DNA of 32,826 nt from an uncultured Bacteroidales bacterium (GCA_902801475.1 CADCIO010000043.1:1-32826); one strand, 5' to 3'. Positions 16,611-24,886 are shown, counted from the stretch's first letter. Numbers and translations are program-made. The notes: generated by a model not told the origin, from the letters alone.

Positions 16611-18036
16611 AAGCTATTTTCAGACATTTGATGGTCTTGGAATCTCTAACAATCAGCATCCCATCTGCGTATGCCAGGGGTCCCCAAGCATCTATCCCTT
16701 CTTCCATAACCCTCTGCTTGCGCAGTAGTTTCATGGATTTAGTATTCAACTGATACATATAGAGTTCGCCATCTTCTTTGAAAGCAAAGAGTTTATCATC
16801 AATCACCATGTAAGGTCCCAATCCAAAACGCTCGTCAGCAGCAGAAGTCCAGATGGGATTGTGTAAATTGCTGGGGCTGTACATAGCCAAGCGTTCACGC
16901 ATACCACCACCGTCCTTGGGAAGAATCGTGATGAGGGTGCCCTGATAGTTGATGGGGGTCTGTTGCTCGCTCGACATACCCTCATTGGCCTTGTAATCAT
17001 CCTTGATGACAGCATTCCAGGAGGAGCCCGATTTGTCCACCTGAAGCAAGGCGCCACCAGCACCATAGCCTGCCACAAGGAATACCTGATTCTGAGAAAT
17101 CTGCATGGGAGATGGAGCCACAACAGATGGTTGCCAGTCATCGGTGCTCCAGAGCAACTGCCCACGACTTCCTTCCTCTGCTGAGACGCCACACACACCG
17201 CCTACACCTACATAAACATACGTCAGCGTACCACTTAACATCATAGGAATGACAGAGGAGTGTGACATCTTAAACTCAACCGTGTTGGGCGTTCCCCACA
17301 GGGTTTTTCCCGTCTGCACATCAATACCGACCATCAAGGTATCCTTACCTGCTGGAGCCAGCACCAGCATATCATTGTCAATAAGTGGGCACTGACCTGT
17401 GTACCAAAATGGAATCTCTGTACCGAAACGCTTCTTCATATCAATACTCCAGTGCATCTCGCCTGTGATCTTGTCGCAGCACATGACGTGTCCTTCAGGT
17501 CCTATGGTGACAATCATTCCTTGGCTGATGGCTGGAATCGTACGAGAGAATCCATGATTACGTTTCATGGTCACACGATACCAACGTCGCCACAACTGTT
17601 TGCCCGTCTGAAGGTCAATACAACGCAAGGCGTCAGAACTCAGCTGTTCGTCATAGTCCAGCACATACACCCTACCCTCTGAGATGACAGGTGCAGCATG
17701 TCCCTCTCCTGTTTCCACTGACCACATTTCCTCGAAATCACCTTCCATCCATTTCATCTCGGAAGATTTGGTGGTCTGGTTGTCGTGATGGATGCCACGA
17801 AAACAAGGCCATTCACCCTTCAACTTGGAGGACACCTGCGTGGAAGCGTCCTGCATGAAGAACTCACCAATCAGGACGTCATCAGCCTTACGGATATGAC
17901 CTGCAGGACGGTGGTCGGCACCAGGTTGCAACTCCGTGAAATTGCCACTGGGCTCGTAGAGGTGCCAAGCCATCAGCAGACACAGGTAGAAGACGATGAC
18001 GCCAATGGTGATGATGGTGATCTTTTTATTGTTCAT
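16594..18036 (-). CDS. Inner-membrane-anchored PQQ-like propeller
   Basis: 480 residues. An N-terminal TM anchor (residues 5-25, ITIITIGVIVFYLCLLMAW) is followed by a propeller with RCIDLQTGKQLWRRW, CCDKITGEMHW and GIDVQTGKTLWGTP, and a late YMVIDDKLFAFKEDGELYMYQL. The WPCFRG...N phrase after the anchor is the usual opening of bacterial PQQ-like propellers. The start at 18036 is fixed by an ATGA overlap with the cyclase stop (18033-18036), although the frame is open to 18177. The coupling to the cyclase suggests the two act together, for instance on a membrane prenoid; this is inference. The final residues SNSQL and the TAA stop come from a heptamer array (16590-16610). Confidence 0.86.
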   Translation of the reverse strand: MNNKKITIITIGVIVFYLCLLMAWHLYEPSGNFTELQPGADHRPAGHIRKADDVLIGEFFMQDASTQVSSKLKGEWPCFRGIHHDNQTTKSSEMKWMEGDFEEMWSVETGEGHAAPVISEGRVYVLDYDEQLSSDALRCIDLQTGKQLWRRWYRVTMKRNHGFSRTIPAISQGMIVTIGPEGHVMCCDKITGEMHWSIDMKKRFGTEIPFWYTGQCPLIDNDMLVLAPAGKDTLMVGIDVQTGKTLWGTPNTVEFKMSHSSVIPMMLSGTLTYVYVGVGGVCGVSAEEGSRGQLLWSTDDWQPSVVAPSPMQISQNQVFLVAGYGAGGALLQVDKSGSSWNAVIKDDYKANEGMSSEQQTPINYQGTLITILPKDGGGMRERLAMYSPSNLHNPIWTSAADERFGLGPYMVIDDKLFAFKEDGELYMYQLNTKSMKLLRKQRVMEEGIDAWGPLAYADGMLIVRDSKTIKCLKIASNSQL

Positions 18037-19859
18037 AGGCTCATGGCTTTTAGGGCGTTCAACAAGAAGAGGAGATTGTAAAGTTCCTCGGAATACCAGA
18101 GACGGGAGAAATACAAGCCAATGGGTTCCCGTTCGTAGAGTGTGCCTGCCTTGAAACGTTGGTAGAGGTAGTCCCATCCTCGCTGTTTTGCCTCTTCATG
18201 ATCGTGAGGGAAATGCGCCAAAGCGGAAAGGGCACGACAGGTGTAGGTGACCTTGGACTTCACCCCCTGATTGCCTCCCCAGCCACCATCTTCGTTTTGG
18301 GTCTGGAGAATGAAAGGAAGGTGGGATTGCGCCAACGCCATCGCCACAGGATGACGGGACGACATCAGGTAATCGATGGCTGTAGCGGTGCCATACACGG
18401 GGGCTTTTTCGTCTGCTGCATCTTGATCGCCAAACCACAAGGGCACCCAACCTCCTTGCTCCTTGCTCCTTGCTCCTTGCTCCTTGCTCCTTGCTCCTTG
18501 CCCCTTGCCCCTTGCCCCTTGTTCACTCATCCATGCGAGCATCCGGTCAAGACTCTTCTGCACATCAGCTTTCAGTTTACCTTCCAATGAGGGCAACCAT
18601 AGTCCCATCGCGAGGATGGCATGAGCGGTGATGTCGGGGGTGCTGCGGTCGAAAGGCAATCTTCCCCACCCCTTGCAGAAGGTGGGCATGCCGCCATCGT
18701 TGTTCTGCAATCCCATCAGCCATTTCAGACCATTCTCCACTTCGGGAGGAACATCAGCCTGCTGCCTGCTGCCATCTTCCGTCAACAAGTGATGCAGCGC
18801 CACCAATGCCCCACTGGTGTCGTCTGCATCAGGCACAGAGCCGCTGAGGTCGCTCCATCCCCAACCGCCTGGGGCTGCATGGGTGAAGGGATGGATGGAT
18901 GTCGTGGCATGAGAGAGGATGAGAGAAGTAAGGGGCAAGGAGCAAGGGGCAAGGGGCAAGAGGTGAGAGGTGAGAGGTGAGAGGGGCAAGGAGCAAGGGG
19001 CAAGGGGCAAGATCTTGGCTGCCAGACTGGTCAGCCATCCAGACAGATTCGTGTCGATAGGCCAAGAACCGTCTTCACGAACGGTATCAATCAGGAACTT
19101 CGCACAACGCCGTGTCACTTCATGTTCACGAAAACCACCCGCTGCCAGACACATGCTCACAAAGGCTGTCAGAGGAGCGGCTTCGAGGAAGCCTCCATCG
19201 GCAGGTTGCATGCGGAGCAACACACGCATGGCTTTAGGGACAAAGAGTTTGCGGATGGGCGAGAACAGCCCACCTTTTTGATGCATCTGACAAATGCCAA
19301 TGGCTATCAAGGCAGGAATGGCATAACTCACCACGGGCAGGTTGAGGAAGCGGAAGAAGCGTTGAGGGAGTGTGGCCAATTCGAATGGGAAGGGAGGTAT
19401 CTTCTTCCAATTGGTGATCACCCCAGCCAAGGCACACATCATGAGAATGGGTACGGAGAACGTAAGGTCACGTCCATAATACCTGAGGACACCCTGAACA
19501 AGCGCCTCCTCATCATCGCCTCCAAACATGTTGGCGAGGTACTTTCGGGTCTCTGAGGGTGCTTGTCCAACGGCGTAGAGAGAGACATAGGTAAGCAGTG
19601 TGGCTGTCATGTTGGAAGGACTCTCAACGCTGTCACCCCACGAACCATCCGTCTTCATGGTCTGTTGCAACCATCGAACACCAGCGTCTATCTGTACGGC
19701 ATACGTTCCTGCATCCATGCGCCAGAGAGCAAACACACTGACAGCCGTAGAGATGGCACTGCTCGAAAGAGAGCCTCTCCACATGCCATCTTCCGACCGA
19801 CGCTGCATGAGTCGCTGCATGGCATCTGTCTGCATTTCCTTCAACTGACTGCTATTCAT
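18033..19859 (-). CDS. Class II terpene cyclase, squalene-hopene-cyclase-like (DxDD), with two repeat-encoded inserts
   Basis: 608 residues with QW-type repeats throughout (TDGSWGD ~71, PADGGFLE ~219, REDGSWPI ~261, NNDGGMPTF ~387, NEDGGWGG near the end). The protonating DxDD motif is present as DADDTSG at 344-347, following APGGWGWSDL as in bacterial SHC-like cyclases. A predicted cyclisation of a polyprene substrate at the membrane follows from that motif. The acid motif is intact. Two inserts made of heptamer repeats are present: residues ~283-316 (LPLAPCSLP-type) just before the active-site strand, and ~446-470 (GARSKEQ-type). Their positions look like surface loops. The gene overlaps its neighbours on both sides by ATGA. 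The substrate (squalene, or the product of the adjacent synthase) is unknown. Confidence 0.88.
   Translation of the reverse strand: MNSSQLKEMQTDAMQRLMQRRSEDGMWRGSLSSSAISTAVSVFALWRMDAGTYAVQIDAGVRWLQQTMKTDGSWGDSVESPSNMTATLLTYVSLYAVGQAPSETRKYLANMFGGDDEEALVQGVLRYYGRDLTFSVPILMMCALAGVITNWKKIPPFPFELATLPQRFFRFLNLPVVSYAIPALIAIGICQMHQKGGLFSPIRKLFVPKAMRVLLRMQPADGGFLEAAPLTAFVSMCLAAGGFREHEVTRRCAKFLIDTVREDGSWPIDTNLSGWLTSLAAKILPLAPCSLPLSPLTSHLLPLAPCSLPLTSLILSHATTSIHPFTHAAPGGWGWSDLSGSVPDADDTSGALVALHHLLTEDGSRQQADVPPEVENGLKWLMGLQNNDGGMPTFCKGWGRLPFDRSTPDITAHAILAMGLWLPSLEGKLKADVQKSLDRMLAWMSEQGARGKGQGARSKEQGARSKEQGGWVPLWFGDQDAADEKAPVYGTATAIDYLMSSRHPVAMALAQSHLPFILQTQNEDGGWGGNQGVKSKVTYTCRALSALAHFPHDHEEAKQRGWDYLYQRFKAGTLYEREPIGLYFSRLWYSEELYNLLFLLNALKAMSL
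18452..18521. repeat. Heptamer array in the cyclase, CTCCTTG x7 + CCCCTTG x3
   Basis: Ten perfect units, 70 bp, in the orientation opposite to the other GGGGCAA-type arrays. The coding strand reads QGARSKE repeats. Confidence 0.97.
18932..19010. repeat. Mosaic heptamer array in the cyclase
   Basis: GGGGCAA/GGAGCAA x4, GAGGTGA x3, a 2-bp slip, then GGGGCAA/GGAGCAA x4. The central block has another unit type. Coding reads LPLAPCSLP then SPLTSHL. Confidence 0.97.
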
Positions 19860-20518
19860 ATAGAACCTAATGCTAAAAGTCCATAAAAGACGTATTCCAC
19901 ATCACTGTAGTCATCATACAAGGTGGGGGCAAAACCTCCATTGTCCAACCCATGCGCCTGGATGAATGGCGTTGCATCCTTCACATTGATTTCTAAGAGA
20001 CGGAGCGTGAACAGCGCTACGGCTGTGCTCAGCAGATCGGGAATGGGCGCCTGCTCACTGGCATAAAAGCCACCCGTCTCATCTTGTCGCTTCTGAAGCC
20101 ACTCCACATCAGTGGTATCGGACTGCAAGCCCATCTGATATTGCATGGCGAGGATGCAACAAACGGCATTGGTGGTCATCACCTCTTGCCCCTTGCTCCA
20201 TGCCCCTTGCCCCTTACTCCATGTCATTTCATCGTTCAGGAAGTCGAAGAAACGTCCGTAAATGGTATCTTTGTGTCGGCTCTCCTGCACAGTGAGGCGA
20301 ATGTTCGTAGTGAGGAGTTTGCGGGGTGTAAACACCGCCTCAAGCACTTCGCCAAACTGCTGATAATACGCATCCTCATGTCCTCCAGCATTCATGTAGC
20401 CATGTGCCGTCTTCTGCGAGGCAACGAACGTCTGTACGGCTCGTTGAGCCTCTGGTGTCATGCGTTTCCATCCTCTGCGCAATGCCCGATATACTCTATA
20501 TAATAATGGCGCTTTCAT
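19856..20518 (-). CDS. Small alpha/alpha-toroid prenyltransferase/cyclase-like protein
   Basis: 220 residues. Helical-hairpin repeats with Gly-Gly-Phe ends (RQDETGGFYASEQAPIPDLLSTAVALFTL and GLDNGGFAPTLYDDYSDVEYVFYGLLALG) resemble the prenyltransferase-beta/terpene cyclase toroid fold. No DxDD is present, and the length covers only part of a full toroid, so it may be a partner or accessory subunit of the adjacent cyclase rather than a separate enzyme. ATGA overlaps join it to the polyprenyl synthetase (20515-20518) and the cyclase (19856-19859). A heptamer array (20189-20223) encodes a WSKGQGAWSKGQ insert near residue 100. Confidence 0.75.
   Translation of the reverse strand: MKAPLLYRVYRALRRGWKRMTPEAQRAVQTFVASQKTAHGYMNAGGHEDAYYQQFGEVLEAVFTPRKLLTTNIRLTVQESRHKDTIYGRFFDFLNDEMTWSKGQGAWSKGQEVMTTNAVCCILAMQYQMGLQSDTTDVEWLQKRQDETGGFYASEQAPIPDLLSTAVALFTLRLLEINVKDATPFIQAHGLDNGGFAPTLYDDYSDVEYVFYGLLALGSI
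20189..20223. repeat. Heptamer array in the toroid protein
   Basis: Five units (CCCCTTG, CTCCATG, CCCCTTG, CCCCTTA, CTCCATG), read as WSKGQGAWSKGQ. Confidence 0.93.
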
Positions 20519-22017
20519 CCTAATATCTTTTCTGTCACTTGATAAAGCAGGCGCTTCAGTTCCAATTCATCCATTCCGTTGAGTGCATCGAGTGCCTGTT
20601 GATGATAAAGGTCGGTCATGCGTTGCAGTTCCGTCTTCACCTCCTCTTGGCTCCACGTGGGATGTTCCGTCTGCAATGCCAGAACAGCCGAGGGACGATG
20701 TGCCAACTGGTTGTCCTGAACAAAGTCCTCCAAGTCGTCCTTCAACTGATAAGCAATACCCAAGGCATCGGAATAGGCCTTCAGCATGGGACGGAGGTGA
20801 ACAAAGTTGCCCGTGCAGCTCAATCCCAACATGAGCGACACCTCGAAGGCTGGCACGGTCTTGTAACGGAAGATGTTCATCACGAAGTCCATGTTGATGG
20901 GCGATTGGTTCCACATCAGTTCCTCGCCCTGCCCCCGGCATAATTTGACATGGGCATCGGCGATGAGACGAAGGAGTTCGGCATTGTTGCTCTGAGCCAA
21001 AATGCGGTAGCCCAGTCCCAAGAGGGCATCGCCAACATTGATGGCAAAAGCGTCGCCATAGAGGGCATTGATGGTGGGCTGACCATAGCGCGTGGCATCT
21101 TGATCCTCCACATCATCGTGGATGAGTGAGGCTTTATGGAAGCATTCCACTGCGACTGCGGCACGATGCACATCGGTGGTCATCTCGGTCTTCCCTGTCA
21201 ATGCTTGCCATACGGCAGATAGCAGGAAGGGACGCCAACGCTTTCCCTCGCCACTCATCCAATCCAAACAGGTCTTCTGTGTAGGGTCGGTGGCTGGCTG
21301 CATCAGTTGTTCCAATTCAGGACGGGTAAACCAACGGCTGACCTGTTCGTGAATGGCTTCATGATCAAGCAGCGCAGGAGCGGCTTCATCGCTCAACAAG
21401 GTGAGCATTTCCTCCACGTAGTCCACATCAACATGGGTGTTTCGGCAGCCAGAATCATTGAGGGCAATCGCCAAACCTGGTACAGCATGGCGTACGAGCA
21501 AGGGGAAGGCTTTCTCCAGGGAGTCCAAACAGCTCACACCTATGACGGCATCCACCACACGATTCTCAATCAGTTCGATGACCTGCGTGAATCCCTCTGC
21601 CACAATGCTGAGACCACCCAATTGCTCCACCTTGTCTTGTAAATGGGGTATGTGACAACGACCACAACGATGACAGAGCAGTCCATATTCGTCATATTCT
21701 GCCTGACACTCCCCATGTCGGCTCAGACATTTGGGCAACATCAGCAGACGACGCTCATGGGGGATGCCTGCAACGATGGGCAGCCAAATCTGGTTGTGAA
21801 TCTCAACCATCAACCACGGACGTAGAGCGTTGAGGGTTAAGAGTTGAGCGTTGAACGCATCGGCCTGATGTTCGCTGACGAACGCATCGGCCAGCTCTTC
21901 CAATTGCTTGAGCGAAACGGGTGGACACAGATGCTGCGTCTGCACAAAAGCTTTGAGTGCCTTGCGCAGATGCATCCGCTCGTCCAGCGTCGGTGGTATG
22001 ATATACTGTTCGCTCAT
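20515..22017 (-). CDS. DUF116-like domain fused to polyprenyl diphosphate synthetase
   Basis: 500 residues. Residues ~70-210 resemble the DUF116 family: LPKCLSRHGEC, then GLLCHRCGRCHIP, a Cys-rich set that could bind a metal or Fe-S cluster. Residues ~245-500 are an all-trans prenyl diphosphate synthase with the first Asp-rich motif DDVED (301-305) and second motif DDLED (427-431), plus GKRWRP and GDALLG-type signatures. The synthase should condense isopentenyl diphosphate into a long prenyl chain; the chain length cannot be read from sequence here. A heptamer array (21827-21854) encodes residues ~54-66. The gene is the first of the tightly overlapping synthetase-toroid-cyclase-propeller block and lies 100 bp after the radical SAM gene. 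Confidence 0.88.
   Translation of the reverse strand: MSEQYIIPPTLDERMHLRKALKAFVQTQHLCPPVSLKQLEELADAFVSEHQADAFNAQLLTLNALRPWLMVEIHNQIWLPIVAGIPHERRLLMLPKCLSRHGECQAEYDEYGLLCHRCGRCHIPHLQDKVEQLGGLSIVAEGFTQVIELIENRVVDAVIGVSCLDSLEKAFPLLVRHAVPGLAIALNDSGCRNTHVDVDYVEEMLTLLSDEAAPALLDHEAIHEQVSRWFTRPELEQLMQPATDPTQKTCLDWMSGEGKRWRPFLLSAVWQALTGKTEMTTDVHRAAVAVECFHKASLIHDDVEDQDATRYGQPTINALYGDAFAINVGDALLGLGYRILAQSNNAELLRLIADAHVKLCRGQGEELMWNQSPINMDFVMNIFRYKTVPAFEVSLMLGLSCTGNFVHLRPMLKAYSDALGIAYQLKDDLEDFVQDNQLAHRPSAVLALQTEHPTWSQEEVKTELQRMTDLYHQQALDALNGMDELELKRLLYQVTEKILG
21827..21854. repeat. Heptamer array in the polyprenyl synthetase fusion
   Basis: Four units (GCGTTGA, GGGTTAA, GAGTTGA, GCGTTGA), read as FNAQLLTLNA. 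Confidence 0.9.
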
Positions 22018-22030
22018 TGTAACTCTAAAC

Positions 22031-22107
22031 CCTTTAGCCTTTAGCCTTTAGCCTTTAGCCCTTAGCCTTTAACCTATAACCTTTAACCTATAACCTTTAA
22101 CCTTTAT
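22031..22107. repeat. Heptamer array, CCTTTAG/CCTTTAA/CCTATAA type
   Basis: Eleven units between the radical SAM and synthetase genes. It contains stops in both directions and is not coding. Confidence 0.97.
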
Positions 22108-22117
22108 AAAAAACCCA

Positions 22118-23329
22118 CTACCCGTAAGCCCCAAATCCGAAGAAGTAATTCTTTTTCAACCATCGGTAGGGGCGGCTTTGCTCTGGGATTGCATTTGTGT
22201 TCATGTCGTGGCTTGGGGTACTAATCATTTTAGTGTATTCTCCCATCACATTGCCTCGGGTAGTGGTTTCGTGGGTTTCATATCCTTGAAGGATCTTGGC
22301 CATCAGTTGTGGATTCTCCATGATGATGCAGCCTCGTGTGGTTTGGGCTATCTGGCGACGCATGCCGGCAAGGAATTCGGACTGTGCATAGAGTTCGGTC
22401 ATGTTGCTGGCGTCGGCGTTGAGGAAATCGGTTGCCATCTGGATGACGGGACAAAATTCGAGGGCGCCGGAAGGTGAGATGTGATGACTCATACCTGTGG
22501 CTCCAGGACAAATAGCTCGTCCTTCTTCATCCCAATAGACATCGACGAGAACAACGGGGGCATTCATGCGTTCATGGACAAGGAACTGACGGAGTCCCCG
22601 TATCTGTTCTTCCCTCAGCGCCTGCTCGGGATGGGCATCGGCTCCGACAGGTCGATAGATGTAGTACCACAAATAGGCGGCTCCCTCTTTCGCCACCCGC
22701 TCGATGTGCTGACGGCTGACCAGTTCGTCGTAGTTGTGTTGGCAGATGCTGGCGGCGATGCCGAAGATGAGTCCTGCTTTCCGACAGGCACGGACTCCGT
22801 GCAAGGTGCGCTGATAGACTCCACCTGCTTGACGGCGACGGTCACTTTCCTCCTCGAGTCCCTCAATGCTGATGAGCGGGGTGACATTGCCTGCCTTGCG
22901 GAGTTGCCGGGCGATGTCGTCGGTGAGGAGCGTGCCGTTGGTGAAGAGCTGGAAGTAACAGTCGCTGTGCTTGGTGAAGATGTCCAGCAGTCCGCGATAC
23001 ATCAGGGGTTCGCCGCCCAGTATGCCGAAGAAGGTGGAACCATGACGTTTGCTTTCGCGGATGATGCCGTCGATCTGCTGCATCGTCAGGCTCTTCCGTC
23101 CTCCCTGACTCACCCAACATCCGCTGCATGCCAGGTTGCATGCCTCCGTGACGGAAATCATGTTGAAGGCAGGGAAGAACGGTTCGCCTCGTTGCTGCCT
23201 CTGTTCGAAGTGGCGCATGTTCGACAGATTTGGCCAGCAGAAGTTCCAGCAGAACTTCCACAACAGCCTGATGGGGGTCTGTCTGAACACCCTCCAGCCG
23301 ATCTTCATCAATGAGGCATACTCGTTCAT
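22118..23329 (-). CDS. Radical SAM enzyme
   Basis: 403 residues. The cluster motif CNLACSGC (C64, C68, C71) and GGEP (~105) define a radical SAM core. ISIEGLEEESDRRR and a late CPGATGMSHHISPSGALEFCP region suggest an extra cysteine site. The opening lies after a basic, tryptophan-rich N-terminus (KFCWNFCWPN) that could contact membrane. The CNLAC.GC signature and adjacency to a class II cyclase recall HpnH (adenosylhopene synthesis), but overall similarity is not enough to assign that reaction. It probably modifies the prenoid or a related lipid. It follows the ferredoxin-domain gene by 24 bp and precedes the synthetase, with a heptamer array between. Confidence 0.85.
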   Translation of the reverse strand: MNEYASLMKIGWRVFRQTPIRLLWKFCWNFCWPNLSNMRHFEQRQQRGEPFFPAFNMISVTEACNLACSGCWVSQGGRKSLTMQQIDGIIRESKRHGSTFFGILGGEPLMYRGLLDIFTKHSDCYFQLFTNGTLLTDDIARQLRKAGNVTPLISIEGLEEESDRRRQAGGVYQRTLHGVRACRKAGLIFGIAASICQHNYDELVSRQHIERVAKEGAAYLWYYIYRPVGADAHPEQALREEQIRGLRQFLVHERMNAPVVLVDVYWDEEGRAICPGATGMSHHISPSGALEFCPVIQMATDFLNADASNMTELYAQSEFLAGMRRQIAQTTRGCIIMENPQLMAKILQGYETHETTTRGNVMGEYTKMISTPSHDMNTNAIPEQSRPYRWLKKNYFFGFGAYG

Positions 23330-23353
23330 CTATTTGGTAAAGTTTAGTATGGG

Positions 23354-24040
23354 TTATTGTTTCAAGAGGGATTTGCGCATGGCCAGTTTCTCGCGAAGGG
23401 TCTTGGCATAGAGTTCTTTCGAGTCGAGACGGATGGCATTCTCCTGCCGCTCTTCTCCGCCGTTGATGGGACTGCGGTCGTATTTCGGGAAGATGATGGC
23501 ACTGGCGGGACAGGTGCGGGCACAGGCGGGACAGTTGTTCTTGCAGTGCTGCGGATGCACAACGCGGATGCGCTCGTCCACCATCTCGTACACGCCGAAG
23601 GGACAGAACTCCAGACACTTTCCACATTCTGCGCAGACGTCCTTGTCGAGGGTCGGATACCAAGCGTCTTCGCCCAGCTTCTTGGGCATCGTCTCCATCT
23701 GCTTCATCCATGCGTCGGCATCTTCCGGGGTGATTTCCACAGACTGAACGCCCAAGGATGCAAGCACTTCTTCTGCCGACTGACTCCGAAGGTTGAGCGA
23801 CGTGACATGGTCTTCGCCTGCGAATGCCATCAGACTTTTCACTGCACGGGGATGACATGCCACGATGGTGGTGCCGGCGATGTCATGCACCTCTGCGGAT
23901 TTGTTCTCACACAGTTCACAGAGGTCGCTGATCAGTCGGACTTCCAAGCCAGCCTTCTGAGCGGCGGTCGCCATCTTGGCCACTTCATCCTTGTCGATGA
24001 ATGTCCGGGAGGAACATGTGCATATAGTTATCTTCTTCAT
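23354..24040 (-). CDS. Cytosolic protein with N-terminal Rossmann-like segment and 2x[4Fe-4S] ferredoxin
   Basis: 228 residues. The N-terminal ~120 residues include CTCSSRTFIDKD and DLCELCE, a cysteine pattern reminiscent of HdrA-type proteins, without a clear flavin site. The C-terminal half has CAECGKCLEFCPFG and CKNNCPACARTCPASAI. The likely role is electron supply to the radical SAM enzyme encoded immediately downstream, which needs a reductant for SAM cleavage; this is inferred from adjacency. It is the first gene of the train after the response regulator. Confidence 0.8.
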   Translation of the reverse strand: MKKITICTCSSRTFIDKDEVAKMATAAQKAGLEVRLISDLCELCENKSAEVHDIAGTTIVACHPRAVKSLMAFAGEDHVTSLNLRSQSAEEVLASLGVQSVEITPEDADAWMKQMETMPKKLGEDAWYPTLDKDVCAECGKCLEFCPFGVYEMVDERIRVVHPQHCKNNCPACARTCPASAIIFPKYDRSPINGGEERQENAIRLDSKELYAKTLREKLAMRKSLLKQ

Positions 24041-24054
24041 TTGATATGTCCTTA

Positions 24055-24124
24055 TCTATAACCTATAACCTTTAACCTATAACCTTTAACCTTTAGCCCT
24101 TAGCCTTTAGCCCTTAGCCTTTAC
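24055..24124. repeat. Heptamer array, CCTATAA/CCTTTAA/CCTTTAG type
   Basis: Ten units between the response regulator and the ferredoxin-domain gene, in the same orientation and with the same unit variants as 22031-22107. Confidence 0.97.
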
Positions 24125-24127
24125 CCT

Positions 24128-24886
24128 CTAATGACTTGTCATCCAGTTCTTGAATTCTGCTGCCTTGTTCTTGCTGACGAAGAGCGGTTCGGGCAGTTCG
24201 ATGGGCATGCTGACGAGCAGACGGCTGTCGAACCACACCACGATCTCCTTCACACAGTCGCGCGCCACGATGTACTGTTTGTTGGCACGGAAGAACTTCG
24301 AGGGATCGAGACCGCCGGCAATGGAGTCGAGCGAACGGCTATAGAGCATCATCTGTCCCGACTTCAGGTAGATTTGCGTCTTGCGGTCGGTGCTGTAGAT
24401 GCACACCACATCGTCCATGCTGACCGGCACGAGCTTGTCCTTCACCGGCACGAGCAGGGAGGTCGTGTAGTTGCCGGAACCTGCAGGCCGCATCTTCATC
24501 ATGCGCTGGAGATAGTCCATCACGTCGCTCTGTGTCCACCGCTTGAACTTGTCGAGCGCACGGGTCAGTTCCGAGGTCTTGATGGGCTTGAGGAGATAGT
24601 CCACGCTGTTGACCGTGAAGGCATCGAGGGCGTATTGGTCGTAGGCAGTGGTGAACACGATGGGCACCGTCACCTCCATCTCCTGAAAGAGCGTGAAGGC
24701 CGAACCGTCACTCAGATGGATGTCCATGAAGATGAGGTCGGGCGCAGGATGGCTGCTCAGCCAGCGGACAGTCTGCTGAACACTCTCCAACACCTGCAAG
24801 ACCTCTATCTCGCTGTCTATTTCCTGCAACATGGCGATGAGGTTCTCGCTCGCCGCAGTTTCGTCTTCTATAATCAATACTCTCAT
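24128..24886 (-). CDS. LytTR-family response regulator
   Basis: 252 residues. The receiver domain has acidic residues near D8, the phosphoacceptor D55 in LIFMDIHLSD, and K100 in DYLLKP. Residues ~145-250 form a LytTR DNA-binding domain (VPVSMDDVVCIYSTDRKTQIYLKSG...FFRANKQYIVARDCVKEI). The LytTR family binds direct repeats spaced about two helical turns apart. The gene overlaps its kinase by ATGA (24883-24886), and its stop lies just outside a 70-bp heptamer array. The target is unknown; the downstream train or the operator at 28044-28106 are candidates. Confidence 0.93.
   Translation of the reverse strand: MRVLIIEDETAASENLIAMLQEIDSEIEVLQVLESVQQTVRWLSSHPAPDLIFMDIHLSDGSAFTLFQEMEVTVPIVFTTAYDQYALDAFTVNSVDYLLKPIKTSELTRALDKFKRWTQSDVMDYLQRMMKMRPAGSGNYTTSLLVPVKDKLVPVSMDDVVCIYSTDRKTQIYLKSGQMMLYSRSLDSIAGGLDPSKFFRANKQYIVARDCVKEIVVWFDSRLLVSMPIELPEPLFVSKNKAAEFKNWMTSH

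Noticed and set aside
22118..23329. Assignment of the radical SAM gene as HpnH
   Set aside because: The CNLAC.GC match and cyclase neighbour are suggestive, but the remaining sequence does not support a specific reaction.
4611..24124. Heptamer arrays considered as CRISPR arrays
   Set aside because: The units are 7 bp and head-to-tail, without unique spacers, and no cas genes are present.
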